A stretch of DNA of 64,000 nt from Prevotella sp. P6B1 (GTDB taxonomy: Bacteria > Bacteroidota > Bacteroidia > Bacteroidales > Bacteroidaceae). The position numbers were made by a program, and so were the translations under genes. Shown one piece after another: positions 50,560 to 59,184 of this stretch. The stretch's first letter is position 1, and each line of letters starts with the position of its first letter. The stretch spans positions 1 through 64,000 of the forward strand of contig NZ_JNKF01000010.1 of NCBI RefSeq assembly GCF_000702825.1, in the 5' to 3' direction. The notes under the pieces are model-generated. The model was not told the DNA's origin. It searched no databases and saw nothing but the letters and a program-made list of their open reading frames with translations.

Positions 50560-50626
50560 GTAACATGATGTCTATTTGAATTAAAATATGTATCTTTGCA
50601 GCGGCATAAAGGATAGACTAACATGA
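50560..50626 (+). repeat. 67-bp direct repeat, copy 2 (kdgK promoter)
   Basis: The segment is 64/67 identical to 38768-38834. It carries the -7 box TATCTTTG (50591-50598), a short leader and the kdgK start codon (50623). It lies directly after the M14 gene, so the two copies bracket the whole uptake module. No inverted ends or transposase accompany it. Confidence 0.9.
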
Positions 50627-51645
50627 AAAGGAAGAAGATTGTAACTTTCGGCGAGCTGTTGCTCAGGTTTTCGAAACCAGGGCAACTACGATTGACTCAG
50701 GGTGATTTGTTTACCAGCAAGTATGGTGGAAGTGAGGCTAACGTGGCAGTATCATTAGCCACACAGGGCGAGGATGTGACTTATATCACACGACTGCCTG
50801 ACACGCCAGTAGGACACGCAGGGGCCATGAATCTGGCTCAGTTAGGTGTTGATACCAGTCAGGTTCTCTATGGCGGACAGCGTATTGGCACTTATTACTT
50901 TGAGCCAGCAGCCGGTATGCGTGCAGCCAAGGTCATCTATGACCGTAATGGATCGGCTTATTCTGATCTGAAGCCCGGCATGATTCCCTGGCGTGAGATA
51001 CTGAAGGACTGCAACTACTTCCATGTATCGGGTATCACGGCTGCCATCTCGCAACAGGCTGCTGATGCCACCTTCGAGGCACTCGACGTGGCCGATGAGT
51101 TGGGGATTACTATATGCTTCGACATCAACTATCGCAAGAATCTGTGGAAGTACGAAGGAGCTGAACCTCGTAAGACATTAAGCCGTATGCTATCGCGTTG
51201 CGATATGATGTTTGGCGATGCCATCGAGTTCGAGTGGCTATCTCAACATCCACAACCACCATTCACAGCTACCGATTCCAACTTCACCATGCAGATGAAG
51301 GAGTATGGTGAGTGGTTCGACGAACTGCACACCACCTATCCTAGAGTGAAGCATTGGATGATGGGCATGCGCAATATCGTCAGTTCTAACCATCACACCC
51401 TCACTGCTCTGCTTTATACTGACGGTACACTACTACAAGCACCAATCATGGATATTCCTGATGTTGTAGAACCTGTAGGCGTGGGCGATGCCTTTATGGG
51501 TGGATGGTTGCACGCTATCAGTCTTTTCCCTGATGACATGCAGAGGCAGCTGAACTACTCTTTGGCTGCCGCCACCCTCAAGAACACTATCCCAGGCGAC
51601 TTCAACCTCTCGACCGAAGAAGAAATTCTTGATGTGAATATTTAA
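50623..51645 (+). CDS. kdgK: PfkB-family sugar kinase, probable 2-keto-3-deoxygluconate kinase
   Basis: The 340-residue protein is a PfkB/ribokinase-fold kinase. The N-terminal substrate region is GELLLRFSKPGQLRLTQ and the C-terminal catalytic motif is VGVGDAFMGGWLH (Asp base near residue 288), a variant of GAGDxF. Closest memory match is KDG kinase of Bacteroidota, acting in uronate breakdown. A KDPG aldolase gene, often its partner, is not in the window. It is transcribed from a promoter duplicated at 38768-38834. Confidence 0.85.
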   Translation: MKRKKIVTFGELLLRFSKPGQLRLTQGDLFTSKYGGSEANVAVSLATQGEDVTYITRLPDTPVGHAGAMNLAQLGVDTSQVLYGGQRIGTYYFEPAAGMRAAKVIYDRNGSAYSDLKPGMIPWREILKDCNYFHVSGITAAISQQAADATFEALDVADELGITICFDINYRKNLWKYEGAEPRKTLSRMLSRCDMMFGDAIEFEWLSQHPQPPFTATDSNFTMQMKEYGEWFDELHTTYPRVKHWMMGMRNIVSSNHHTLTALLYTDGTLLQAPIMDIPDVVEPVGVGDAFMGGWLHAISLFPDDMQRQLNYSLAAATLKNTIPGDFNLSTEEEILDVNI

Positions 51646-51715
51646 CATTTCTTCATGCAGTATTTGGACTTCTTTATCGTTTAATGGGTAAAGAAGTTAT
51701 TAAAAATGCAGTAAA

Positions 51716-52450
51716 ATGAAAAAACTGAAGGCATTTCTGATTATAATGATGGTTGCAACGGCCAGTGCTGCAAAAGGACAGGATGTAAACTGGCAGGCCC
51801 GCATAGGTGGCGGCATAGCATGTTTGTTTGGCGGTGTATCTGACATCGATGAGCGTACCGGATTCCACGTCGGAGGCGGAGCAGATATCGGCTTGTCGAA
51901 AAACGGCGTATTCAGGTTACAGCCAGAACTGCGATTTGAACGTAAAGGGTGGCAGTTCGACGGGTACTATGGTAACGAGCAGATTATGGAGGCACATTTC
52001 AAGACGCGTCTCGACTATCTGGAACTGCCAGTGATGGCTGCAGCCCGCCTGCGATTAGATGGTCAATGTTTCCTCACGTTCAAAACAGGAGCCTACGTCG
52101 CTTATGGTTTACAGGGCAAAACTCATATGAACATACCCAATACAGATTCAGGGAAGACCTTCAATCAGAACCACTTCAGCAAATCCTGCGATTTCCACGG
52201 CATGGTCTACGATAAGGAGAGCCGTAAGGTGGACTATCCGAAATTTAATCGTTGGGATATAGGCGCCATTGGCGGCATCGACCTGACATTTAATCATATC
52301 ATCATCGGTGGTGAAGTTTCATACAGTCTGAAGCGTGTATGCGAATCGGGATTCATCGGGGATCCTATCAGCAATATCACTACACTCATTCTTACAGGTG
52401 GCGGGCCTAAGAATATGTCAGCAAGTATTTCGATAGCCTATCAATTCTAA
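51716..52450 (+). CDS. Outer-membrane beta-barrel protein (porin-like)
   Basis: The 244-residue protein has a signal peptide ending near AAKGQ and a set of amphipathic beta strands of the type RLQPELRFERKGWQF and FKTRLDYLELPVMAAARLR, ending with the outer-membrane C-terminus ISIAYQF (terminal Phe). It belongs to the small OmpW/PorT-like barrels of Bacteroidota, whose function is mostly unknown. It follows kdgK by 70 bp and ends at a strong terminator. Confidence 0.8.
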   Translation: MKKLKAFLIIMMVATASAAKGQDVNWQARIGGGIACLFGGVSDIDERTGFHVGGGADIGLSKNGVFRLQPELRFERKGWQFDGYYGNEQIMEAHFKTRLDYLELPVMAAARLRLDGQCFLTFKTGAYVAYGLQGKTHMNIPNTDSGKTFNQNHFSKSCDFHGMVYDKESRKVDYPKFNRWDIGAIGGIDLTFNHIIIGGEVSYSLKRVCESGFIGDPISNITTLILTGGGPKNMSASISIAYQF

Positions 52451-52477
52451 CTTATTACAAGTAGTTTCTATGAAATA

Positions 52478-52505
52478 ACAATCCCCGCCGGTTGGCGGGG
52501 ATTGT
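52478..52505. terminator. Bidirectional terminator between barrel gene and ackA
   Basis: A perfect 12-bp GC-rich stem ACAATCCCCGCC (52478-52489) / GGCGGGGATTGT (52494-52505) with a GGTT loop lies between two convergent genes. The flanks are AT-rich but no long T-run follows. Confidence 0.85.
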
Positions 52506-52524
52506 CATATTATTATAAGCTAAA

Positions 52525-53718
52525 TTATTTCAGCAGATTCATGGTGTCGGTAGCAATCATCAGCTCCTCGTCGGTTGGGATGACAACCACCTTGACCTTT
52601 GAGTCGTCGGCAGAGATGATAGCTTCTTCGCCACGAACGTTGTTCTTCTCGTCGTCGAACTTCACGCCCAAGAACTCCAAGCCCTTGCAAACCTCTGAAC
52701 GCATAGAGATCTGGTTCTCGCCCACACCGGCAGTGAACACGATGACATCAACGCCACCCATAGCGGCAGCGTAAGCACCGATATACTTCTTAATGCGGTA
52801 GAAATACATCTGCTGAGCCAGCACAGCCTTGGGCTCACCAGCCTTGGCAGCATTCTCTACGTCGCGCATATCGCTCGAACCGCCAGTGATACCAGCCACA
52901 CCACTCTTCTTGTTGAGCAGGTTGCTCATGCCATCGGCATCGAGACCGAGTTTCTTCTCGAGGAAGGTAACTGCACCACCGTCGATATCGCCTGAACGGG
53001 TACCCATCACAAGACCCTCCAGTGGGGTGAGACCCATAGAGGTATCGATACACTTGCCATCGAGCACAGCAGCTACAGAGCCACCATTACCGATATGACA
53101 GGTAATCATCTTGGTACCCTCGGCCTTGATGCCCAGGAACTCGCAAGCGCGAGCCGACACATAACGGTGAGAGGTGCCGTGGAAACCATAGCGACGCACA
53201 CCGTACTTCTCGTACAACTCGTAAGGGATAGCGTACATATAAGCCTGGGCAGGCATGGTCTGATGGAAGGCTGTATCGAACACACCTACCTGAGGCAGAC
53301 CAGGCATCAGCTCCTTCACAGCATTAACACCCTTCAGGTTAGCGGGGTTGTGCAGTGGAGCCAGATCAGAGCACTCCTCGAAGGTCTTCAGAACCTCGTC
53401 GGTAAGGATCACACTCTTATTGAACTTCTCGCCGCCGTGCACCATACGATGACCTACAGCATCGATCTCCTTCAGATCTTTGATCACACCGATTTCGGGA
53501 TCGGTGAGCAGAGAGAAGATAAACTTAACACCCTCGGTATGCTCGGGGATATCGTGCATAATCTGCTTCTTCTCGCCATTGGCCAGCTTTACCTTTACAA
53601 AGGCATTGTCCAAGCCTACACGCTCAGCACCACCACTGGTCATCACGCTCTTATCATCCATATTGTACAGGGCGTACTTGATAGATGAAGAGCCACAATT
53701 CAATACAAGAATTTTCAT
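52525..53718 (-). CDS. ackA: Acetate kinase
   Basis: AckA makes acetate and ATP from acetyl phosphate. The 397-residue protein begins MKILVLNCGSSSIKYALY, the family signature, and has RRYGFHGTSHRYVS near residue 175, CHIGNGGSVAA near 205 and FTAGVGENQISMR near 325. The start at 53718 gives the normal N-terminus. It follows pta on the same strand after a 32-bp repeat-like spacer. The pair is the acetate-fermentation route. Confidence 0.96.
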   Translation of the reverse strand: MKILVLNCGSSSIKYALYNMDDKSVMTSGGAERVGLDNAFVKVKLANGEKKQIMHDIPEHTEGVKFIFSLLTDPEIGVIKDLKEIDAVGHRMVHGGEKFNKSVILTDEVLKTFEECSDLAPLHNPANLKGVNAVKELMPGLPQVGVFDTAFHQTMPAQAYMYAIPYELYEKYGVRRYGFHGTSHRYVSARACEFLGIKAEGTKMITCHIGNGGSVAAVLDGKCIDTSMGLTPLEGLVMGTRSGDIDGGAVTFLEKKLGLDADGMSNLLNKKSGVAGITGGSSDMRDVENAAKAGEPKAVLAQQMYFYRIKKYIGAYAAAMGGVDVIVFTAGVGENQISMRSEVCKGLEFLGVKFDDEKNNVRGEEAIISADDSKVKVVVIPTDEELMIATDTMNLLK

Positions 53719-53726
53719 ATTATTAT

Positions 53727-53752
53727 CAATTTTCAATTCTCAATTATCAATT
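53727..53752 (-). repeat. AATTGA-type short tandem spacer between pta and ackA
   Basis: On the minus strand the spacer reads as repeated 7-8 bp units of the type TTGATAA/TTGAGAA/TTGAAAA. It resembles other low-complexity junction spacers in this window and carries no gene. Confidence 0.6.
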
Positions 53753-54761
53753 ATTTTTTAGCGTCCATTGCCTGACAAGCAGTGATAGCAATCATGTAAT
53801 AGATGTCGTCGATAGAGCAACCACGCGACAGGTCGTTAACAGGACGTGCGATACCCTGCAGGATAGGACCGATAGCGATAGCATCGCCCAGACGCTGTAC
53901 CATCTTATAACCGATGTTACCTACCTCGAGGTTAGGGAATACCAGAACGTTAGCCTTACCAGCGATATCAGAGCCGGGCGCCTTCTTGGCACCTACTGAA
54001 GGAACCAGAGCGGCATCGGCCTGCAGTTCACCATCGATCTTAAGTGCTGGATCGAGTTCCTTAGCCAGGCGGGTAGCCTCAACTACCTTATCAACTACCT
54101 CGTGCTTAGCTGAGCCCTTGGTAGAGAAGCTGAGCATAGCCACACGTGGCTCTGCAAAACCAGCCACGCTCTTAGCAGTCTGAGCGGTGCAGACAGCAAT
54201 CTGTGAGAGCTGAGCAGCATCTGGCATTGGGGTAACAGCTACGTCGCCTACTACCAACACGCCATCCTCGCCATACTGCTTCTGCTTAGAGATGAGCAGC
54301 AGTCCACCGCTCACGCAAGTGATGCCAGGAGCACACTTGATGATCTGCAGGGCAGGACGCAGTGTATCGCCAGTAGTAGAGAGTGCGCCAGAAATCTGAC
54401 CATCAGCACCTTCGGTCTTGATAATCATACAACCGAGATACAGAGGATTCTTAATGAGCTTACGAGCCTCCTCGATGGTCATACCCTTGCTCTTACGAAT
54501 CTCAGCCAACTTCTCAGCCAGTTCTTCACTCTTGTCGTAGTTTTCAGGGTCAATCAAGGTTGCCTTACCAATGTTTTTCAGGCCCTTCTCCTGAGCCAGA
54601 GCCTCTACCTTAGCAGGGTTACCAATCAGGATAATGTCTGCAAGGTCATCACCCAAAGCCTTATCGGCTGCACAGAGTGTACGCTCCTCTTCTGCTTCAG
54701 GGAGCACGATGCGCTGCTTGTTACTCTTAGCACGCGCTACAATTGAACTTAATAGATCCAT
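53751..54761 (-). CDS. pta: Phosphate acetyltransferase
   Basis: Pta interconverts acetyl-CoA and acetyl phosphate. The 336-residue protein is the short form without the N-terminal regulatory domain. It has RIVLPEAEEERTL near residue 21, GALSTTGDTLRPALQI near 130 and a C-terminal PNLEVGNIGYKMVQRLG. The ATG at 54761 (MDLLSSIVARAKS) was preferred; the frame upstream crosses the cdaA end. It lies 41 bp after cdaA on the same strand. Confidence 0.95.
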   Translation of the reverse strand: MDLLSSIVARAKSNKQRIVLPEAEEERTLCAADKALGDDLADIILIGNPAKVEALAQEKGLKNIGKATLIDPENYDKSEELAEKLAEIRKSKGMTIEEARKLIKNPLYLGCMIIKTEGADGQISGALSTTGDTLRPALQIIKCAPGITCVSGGLLLISKQKQYGEDGVLVVGDVAVTPMPDAAQLSQIAVCTAQTAKSVAGFAEPRVAMLSFSTKGSAKHEVVDKVVEATRLAKELDPALKIDGELQADAALVPSVGAKKAPGSDIAGKANVLVFPNLEVGNIGYKMVQRLGDAIAIGPILQGIARPVNDLSRGCSIDDIYYMIAITACQAMDAKK

Positions 54762-54802
54762 AACTTTGATTTGTTTTAAAACGTTATATATATGATTCCT
54801 TT

Positions 54803-55582
54803 TTATTCTAACTCTTTTGTCAGGAAGCTCTCTAACTCCTCGGCCGATAAACGCAAGCGGAAATGCCCACCTACGGCAATAGAGATACAACCAGTCTCTT
54901 CAGACACGACAACTGCCACAGCATCGCTCTCCTGTGAGATACCCATTGCAGCACGATGTCGCAGGCCTAACTCCTTGGGAATATCCATATCATGGCTCAC
55001 AGGCAGGATACATCCAGCCGCCTTGATACGTTTCTTGGAAATAATCATCGCACCATCGTGAAGTGGCGAATTCTTGAAGAAGATGTTCTCAATCAATCGT
55101 TGATTGATGTTCGAATCTATCAGATCGCCTGTTCCAGCAACCTCATCAAGGGGCATCGTACGCTCTATCACAATCAATGCGCCCACCTTACCACGACTCA
55201 TATTCATCGCAGCCATCACAATCGGCATAATCGTTTCCTTAAGGGCTCGCTTAGTCTCTTCACCATCAATTTTCGAAGAAAACAGCTTAACAAACGCCCT
55301 CATACGTCGATGCGCCCCCACATTATAAAGGAACTTGCGGATTTCGTCCTGAAAGAGTACAATCAGTGCGATAACACCCACACCGACCAACTTATCGAGG
55401 ATTGAGCCCAACAGGCGCATCTCAAGGACCTGCGACACAAATAGCCACGTGATAATGAACACCAGAATGCCAATGAACACATTCAGTGAACGTGACTCTC
55501 GCATCAGCCTGTAGATGTAGTAAAGTATCATCGCTACAAGCAAAATGTCGACAAAATCCTTAATTCCGAACTCGAAAAGCAT
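54803..55582 (-). CDS. cdaA: Membrane diadenylate cyclase
   Basis: CdaA makes cyclic di-AMP from two ATP. The 259-residue protein has three hydrophobic N-terminal segments (about residues 8-25, 35-52, 63-80) and a cytoplasmic DAC domain with the motifs LHDGAMI near 176 and GLRHRAAMG near 210, the canonical DGA and RHR. It lies 18 bp after folP, a common Bacteroidota pairing. c-di-AMP controls turgor and cell-wall homeostasis in other bacteria. Confidence 0.94.
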   Translation of the reverse strand: MLFEFGIKDFVDILLVAMILYYIYRLMRESRSLNVFIGILVFIITWLFVSQVLEMRLLGSILDKLVGVGVIALIVLFQDEIRKFLYNVGAHRRMRAFVKLFSSKIDGEETKRALKETIMPIVMAAMNMSRGKVGALIVIERTMPLDEVAGTGDLIDSNINQRLIENIFFKNSPLHDGAMIISKKRIKAAGCILPVSHDMDIPKELGLRHRAAMGISQESDAVAVVVSEETGCISIAVGGHFRLRLSAEELESFLTKELE

Positions 55583-55600
55583 GCTTACCTGACGATTTGA

Positions 55601-56401
55601 CTATTTCATGTTTTGACCTTTTAACGCCTGCATCATTCTGACGCACTCCACAGCCTGCTTCACATCGTGAACACGCAGGATGTCAGCACCCTTCATCAGC
55701 GATACGGTGTTGAGCATTGTCGTACCGTTTAGAGACTCCTCAGGTGTAATACCCATTAGCCTGTATATCATCGATTTGCGCGAGATGCCTACCAACAATG
55801 GCAGTTCCATCACTTGCAAACGTTCCATCTGATTCATGATCTCATAGTTCTGCTCGAGGGTCTTGCCGAAACCGAACCCCGGATCCAGAATAATATCACA
55901 AGCACCAAAGTCACGCAACTGCTGTACCTGACGTGCAAACGACATCAACATCGTTTTCAACGTAGGCTGCTGCGACATTAATATATAAGGTACGTGCAAT
56001 CTTGACACCAGACGATACATGGTCTCGCAGCCCTCACTTACATCGTTGATGATGTCGGCCCCATACTCCTCGACCGTCATTCGAGCCACATCAGGGCGGA
56101 AGGTATCTACCGAGATAACTGCATCGGGCAACTCACGGCGGATAATCCCCAATCCGAAACGCAGACGTTCCATTTCCTCGGCCTCAGTGACCTCTGTTCC
56201 ACCCGGACGGGTTGAATAGCCACCTACATCAATCATGCTGGCACCCTCGTCGACTATCTGATGGCAACGCCGCACGATTTCACTCTCCGTCTGCACGCGA
56301 CTGCCTGCATAAAAAGAGTCGGGTGTGACGTTCAGGATACCCATCACCTGAGGGGTGCTGAGATCCATTAACTTACCTTTAAGATTCAGCGTATAGTCCA
56401 T
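55601..56401 (-). CDS. folP: Dihydropteroate synthase
   Basis: FolP joins p-aminobenzoate to dihydropterin diphosphate in folate synthesis, and is the sulfonamide target. The 266-residue protein has VMGILNVTPDSFYAGSR near residue 19, IDVGGYSTRPG near 57 and ILDPGFGFGKT near 177. Either ATG 56401 or 56368 could be the start; 56401 is used because the promoter lies directly upstream of it. The gene is divergent from the caspase operon. Confidence 0.94.
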   Translation of the reverse strand: MDYTLNLKGKLMDLSTPQVMGILNVTPDSFYAGSRVQTESEIVRRCHQIVDEGASMIDVGGYSTRPGGTEVTEAEEMERLRFGLGIIRRELPDAVISVDTFRPDVARMTVEEYGADIINDVSEGCETMYRLVSRLHVPYILMSQQPTLKTMLMSFARQVQQLRDFGACDIILDPGFGFGKTLEQNYEIMNQMERLQVMELPLLVGISRKSMIYRLMGITPEESLNGTTMLNTVSLMKGADILRVHDVKQAVECVRMMQALKGQNMK

Positions 56402-56409
56402 ATCAGCGA

Positions 56410-56417
56410 CAAAGGTA
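56410..56417 (-). promoter_or_regulatory. folP -7 box, nearly leaderless
   Basis: Minus-strand TACCTTTG ends 9 bp before the ATG at 56401, so the transcript would have at most a few leader bases. A consensus TTTG was not found at the ideal spacing. Confidence 0.55.
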
Positions 56418-56456
56418 CAAAAAAAACGTCAATCAACGCTTATTATTCTATAATAT

Positions 56457-56488
56457 TTTGTTTTTTTGATGAAATATAGCTATCTTTG
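56457..56488 (+). promoter_or_regulatory. Promoter of the caspase operon, predicted leaderless
   Basis: TTTG (56457-56460), exactly 20 bp, TATCTTTG (56481-56488) is a full consensus match. The ATG at 56493 is only 5 bp after the -7 box, so the mRNA should start at or next to the start codon. Confidence 0.75.
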
Positions 56489-56492
56489 CGGC

Positions 56493-57002
56493 ATGAAAGC
56501 AAGACTTCTGCTTATTCTCTGCTTGACAGTCATGCTCACCATGACAACACAAGCTGATACAACGTCTATCAATCTCGACACGTTGTATCAGAGCTACATG
56601 ACCGATGATGTCAGGCATCAGCTCGAACAATTCGACCGCTTAAGAGTACAGCTGGAACAACAGGAAGCAGAACGCGAGCGTCGCCAAACAATCTGGTACA
56701 TCGTTGTCGGCATCTGTGCTTTATCAGCGCTGACACCCACCTTTGTAGTCTTCGGTAAGTTCCGTAAAAGTCTCAAAGATCGTCCTTCGAAAACCAACAT
56801 CATGAAAGCAGCTGCCATCACTCTGGGTGGAGGACTTGTCATCTTCCTCATCGACATCGTGTGGTTCTACTTCACGTTTGAAGCCAGCCACCAAGAGCAG
56901 CGCCTACTATTTTTCCTCATCCTCTTCGTCTTAGGCATCGCCCTATGGATATACACCAAGAATCTGAACAAAGGCAACTCTAACGAAACGAATAAACAAT
57001 GA
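56493..57002 (+). CDS. Small three-helix membrane protein, first gene of the caspase operon
   Basis: I do not recognise this 169-residue protein. It has a signal-like N-terminus (1-21), a short exported part with a heptad-rich, charged segment (about 38-65), and three hydrophobic helices (about 67-88, 106-128, 138-155), ending in a polar tail. The start at 56493 was chosen over an upstream in-frame ATG because that one lies before the -7 box. Its stop overlaps the next start (ATGA), so it is translationally coupled to the first caspase-like gene. A role as membrane anchor, receptor or effector is speculation. Confidence 0.7.
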   Translation: MKARLLLILCLTVMLTMTTQADTTSINLDTLYQSYMTDDVRHQLEQFDRLRVQLEQQEAERERRQTIWYIVVGICALSALTPTFVVFGKFRKSLKDRPSKTNIMKAAAITLGGGLVIFLIDIVWFYFTFEASHQEQRLLFFLILFVLGIALWIYTKNLNKGNSNETNKQ

Positions 57003-59173
57003 AAACAAGAATCACTTTACTCATGATGCTGATAACAGTCGCTATAGCGGCTGTAGGACAAGATGTGCAGACTGTCATGGAACAGCTAAAAAAGAAATAC
57101 AGTGAATTCTATGTCACTTACGAATCAGATAATGGCGGATGGTTTAAGGTTGCAAAGACTGAAAGAGTCTACAATGCCAATAGGACTGAAATCACCAAAG
57201 TGATACCCTATTATGGCGCATGCGATAAGAACGGCAGGGAACTGATTCCGCCTGCATGGAAAACACTGAGTCGAATTGGCAATATGTTTATAGTAACAAA
57301 TAAGAACGGATGGTATGGTGTTCGTGGCTTGCATAACGAAGAAATACTGCCATGCAACTATTCAACTATCATGTCCTTTTATTATAAAGAGTACGACGTA
57401 CCCTGCTTTACCGTACAGATGAACAAGAAATGGGGACTCTACAACCTCAATAGCAGGAAGTTAGTCGTACCATGCATCTATGACGAAATAGATTACGACA
57501 TAAGGATTGCTCATTTTATCTTAACACAGAATGATTATAAAGGCATCTGCAATAACGAAGGACGTATCATGGTTGCTCCCAACCTTTATACTACTATTAA
57601 TACATGGTATGCCAAAAGTTCCGGAGGTTACTTCTTGGTCAAGATCGGTGACAAGGGTGGCGCAATGGACAAGAACTTCAAGTTGGTCATTCCATGCGAG
57701 TACGACTTGGACACAGGTCTCTTTCTCAAAAAACTGATGGACTCTCCATTGATGAGGGTTGAGAAGAACGAGAAGGATGGTGTGTACGACATTTCGAAAC
57801 AAAAAGAGGTTGTTCCATGTATCTATGACGATATAGACATGGACGAATTACGAAATGGTAACAGCTTTATCATACATCGCCCAAGTGGTGCAAAAGGCCA
57901 GCCAGGAAAGGTTGGAATTTTTGATGGTAAGGAACTAAAAGAGATCCTTCCATGTGGCAAGTATCCATACATCAAGAATTACAACAAGGAAAAACAGACC
58001 GTTATCGTATGCAAAGGTTTGGAATACACATATGATGAAGACAACGACAAATACACCATCCGGAAACAAGGGAAATGGGGTGTTTATGATTTAAAAAAGA
58101 AAAAGGAAATCGTTCCTTGTAAGTACGACCTATTGAAACAAGAAGAGGACGGTGTATACGCCTTTAACAAAGGCTGTGTCATAAGTATAAAGGACGACCA
58201 TGACGACTTTGTTTATTACGAAGGTGGAAAATGGGGCTACATCGACGCCATGTGCAATGAGATCGTTGCACCACAATACGATCGTGTGTTCGACTTCAAG
58301 GATGGTGTTGCACAAGTTGTAAAGGATGGTGTGAACGCCTTCTTAGAACACCCTCTGAAAGGAACTAGTCTGAAGCTGGCTAATGGTGGCGATGGATCAC
58401 CCATCGACAAGGATATCCCTACCACAAGCAAAAAGAATGAGAATCTGTTTGCCTTCATTATTGCCAACGAGAACTATACTAATTTCAAAGGAGCCGACTA
58501 CTCCATCAATGATGGTAAGGTGTTCGCCGAGTACTGCAAGAAGACCTTAGGCGTACCTGAGCGCAACGTGCGCTACTACGAGGATGCCACCTATGGCAAC
58601 ATGTTAGGCGCCGTAAAGAAGTTACAGGACATTGCCGACGTGTACGAGGGCGATGCACAGATTATCTTCTACTATTCTGGTTTAGGCGCTACTGACGAGA
58701 AGACTACAGAGCGCTACCTGCTGTCGACCGATGCTTCGATGCTGGCTCTCGACAAGACAGGCTATGAAGTAAAGAACCTGCTAAGTACTCTTAATAGTGC
58801 CAATGTACAGAACATGTGGGTTGTCATTGATGCCCCATTCTCCAATCTCGACAAGAACGGTCAACCACTCACAGCCAATCGTGGTGTAGCCATCAAGGCC
58901 AAGGATGTATCTGCCGAAGGCAAGACCATCGTCACCATGTCGTGTGATGGCAACCAGACAGCCTACTCCAGCAAAGACTATGGTCATAGTCTGTTTACCT
59001 ACGCATTGTTAGAGAAGTTACAACAGAGCAAAGGCAACTGCACCATCAAGGAGATGACTGATTATGCTACCAGTTGGGTAAAGAAGAATGCCATGTCGGC
59101 TTACGACAAGATGCAGACACCCAAGGTGATCGTATCCGATAAGATATCCGCATGGGATAAAGTTAAATTCTAA
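56999..59173 (+). CDS. WG-repeat protein with degenerate caspase domain (pseudo-caspase)
   Basis: The 724-residue exported protein (signal peptide about 1-20) has at least six WG-type beta repeats (for example KWGLYNLNSRKLVVPCIYDE and KWGVYDLKKKKEIVPCKYD) across residues 90-460, then a caspase-fold (peptidase C14-like) domain from about 482. The catalytic His of YYAGHG is Leu (L562 in YYSGLG) and the Cys of DACFSG is Pro (P613 in DAPFSN). Both dyad residues are therefore lost while the fold pattern is kept, which suggests a regulatory or substrate-binding pseudo-enzyme. The reading frame is intact. It is coupled to the membrane protein upstream and lies 11 bp before the next member. Confidence 0.87.
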   Translation: MKTRITLLMMLITVAIAAVGQDVQTVMEQLKKKYSEFYVTYESDNGGWFKVAKTERVYNANRTEITKVIPYYGACDKNGRELIPPAWKTLSRIGNMFIVTNKNGWYGVRGLHNEEILPCNYSTIMSFYYKEYDVPCFTVQMNKKWGLYNLNSRKLVVPCIYDEIDYDIRIAHFILTQNDYKGICNNEGRIMVAPNLYTTINTWYAKSSGGYFLVKIGDKGGAMDKNFKLVIPCEYDLDTGLFLKKLMDSPLMRVEKNEKDGVYDISKQKEVVPCIYDDIDMDELRNGNSFIIHRPSGAKGQPGKVGIFDGKELKEILPCGKYPYIKNYNKEKQTVIVCKGLEYTYDEDNDKYTIRKQGKWGVYDLKKKKEIVPCKYDLLKQEEDGVYAFNKGCVISIKDDHDDFVYYEGGKWGYIDAMCNEIVAPQYDRVFDFKDGVAQVVKDGVNAFLEHPLKGTSLKLANGGDGSPIDKDIPTTSKKNENLFAFIIANENYTNFKGADYSINDGKVFAEYCKKTLGVPERNVRYYEDATYGNMLGAVKKLQDIADVYEGDAQIIFYYSGLGATDEKTTERYLLSTDASMLALDKTGYEVKNLLSTLNSANVQNMWVVIDAPFSNLDKNGQPLTANRGVAIKAKDVSAEGKTIVTMSCDGNQTAYSSKDYGHSLFTYALLEKLQQSKGNCTIKEMTDYATSWVKKNAMSAYDKMQTPKVIVSDKISAWDKVKF

Positions 59174-59184
59174 ACTGAGGCATC

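Noticed and set aside
38768..50626. Composite transposon with the 67-bp repeats as insertion sequences
   Set aside because: The repeats encode no transposase, lack inverted ends and contain a promoter and leader. Recombination or duplication is more likely.
54762..54890. Earlier start for pta
   Set aside because: The extension would cover the cdaA-pta spacer and cdaA end and has no similarity to Pta N-termini.
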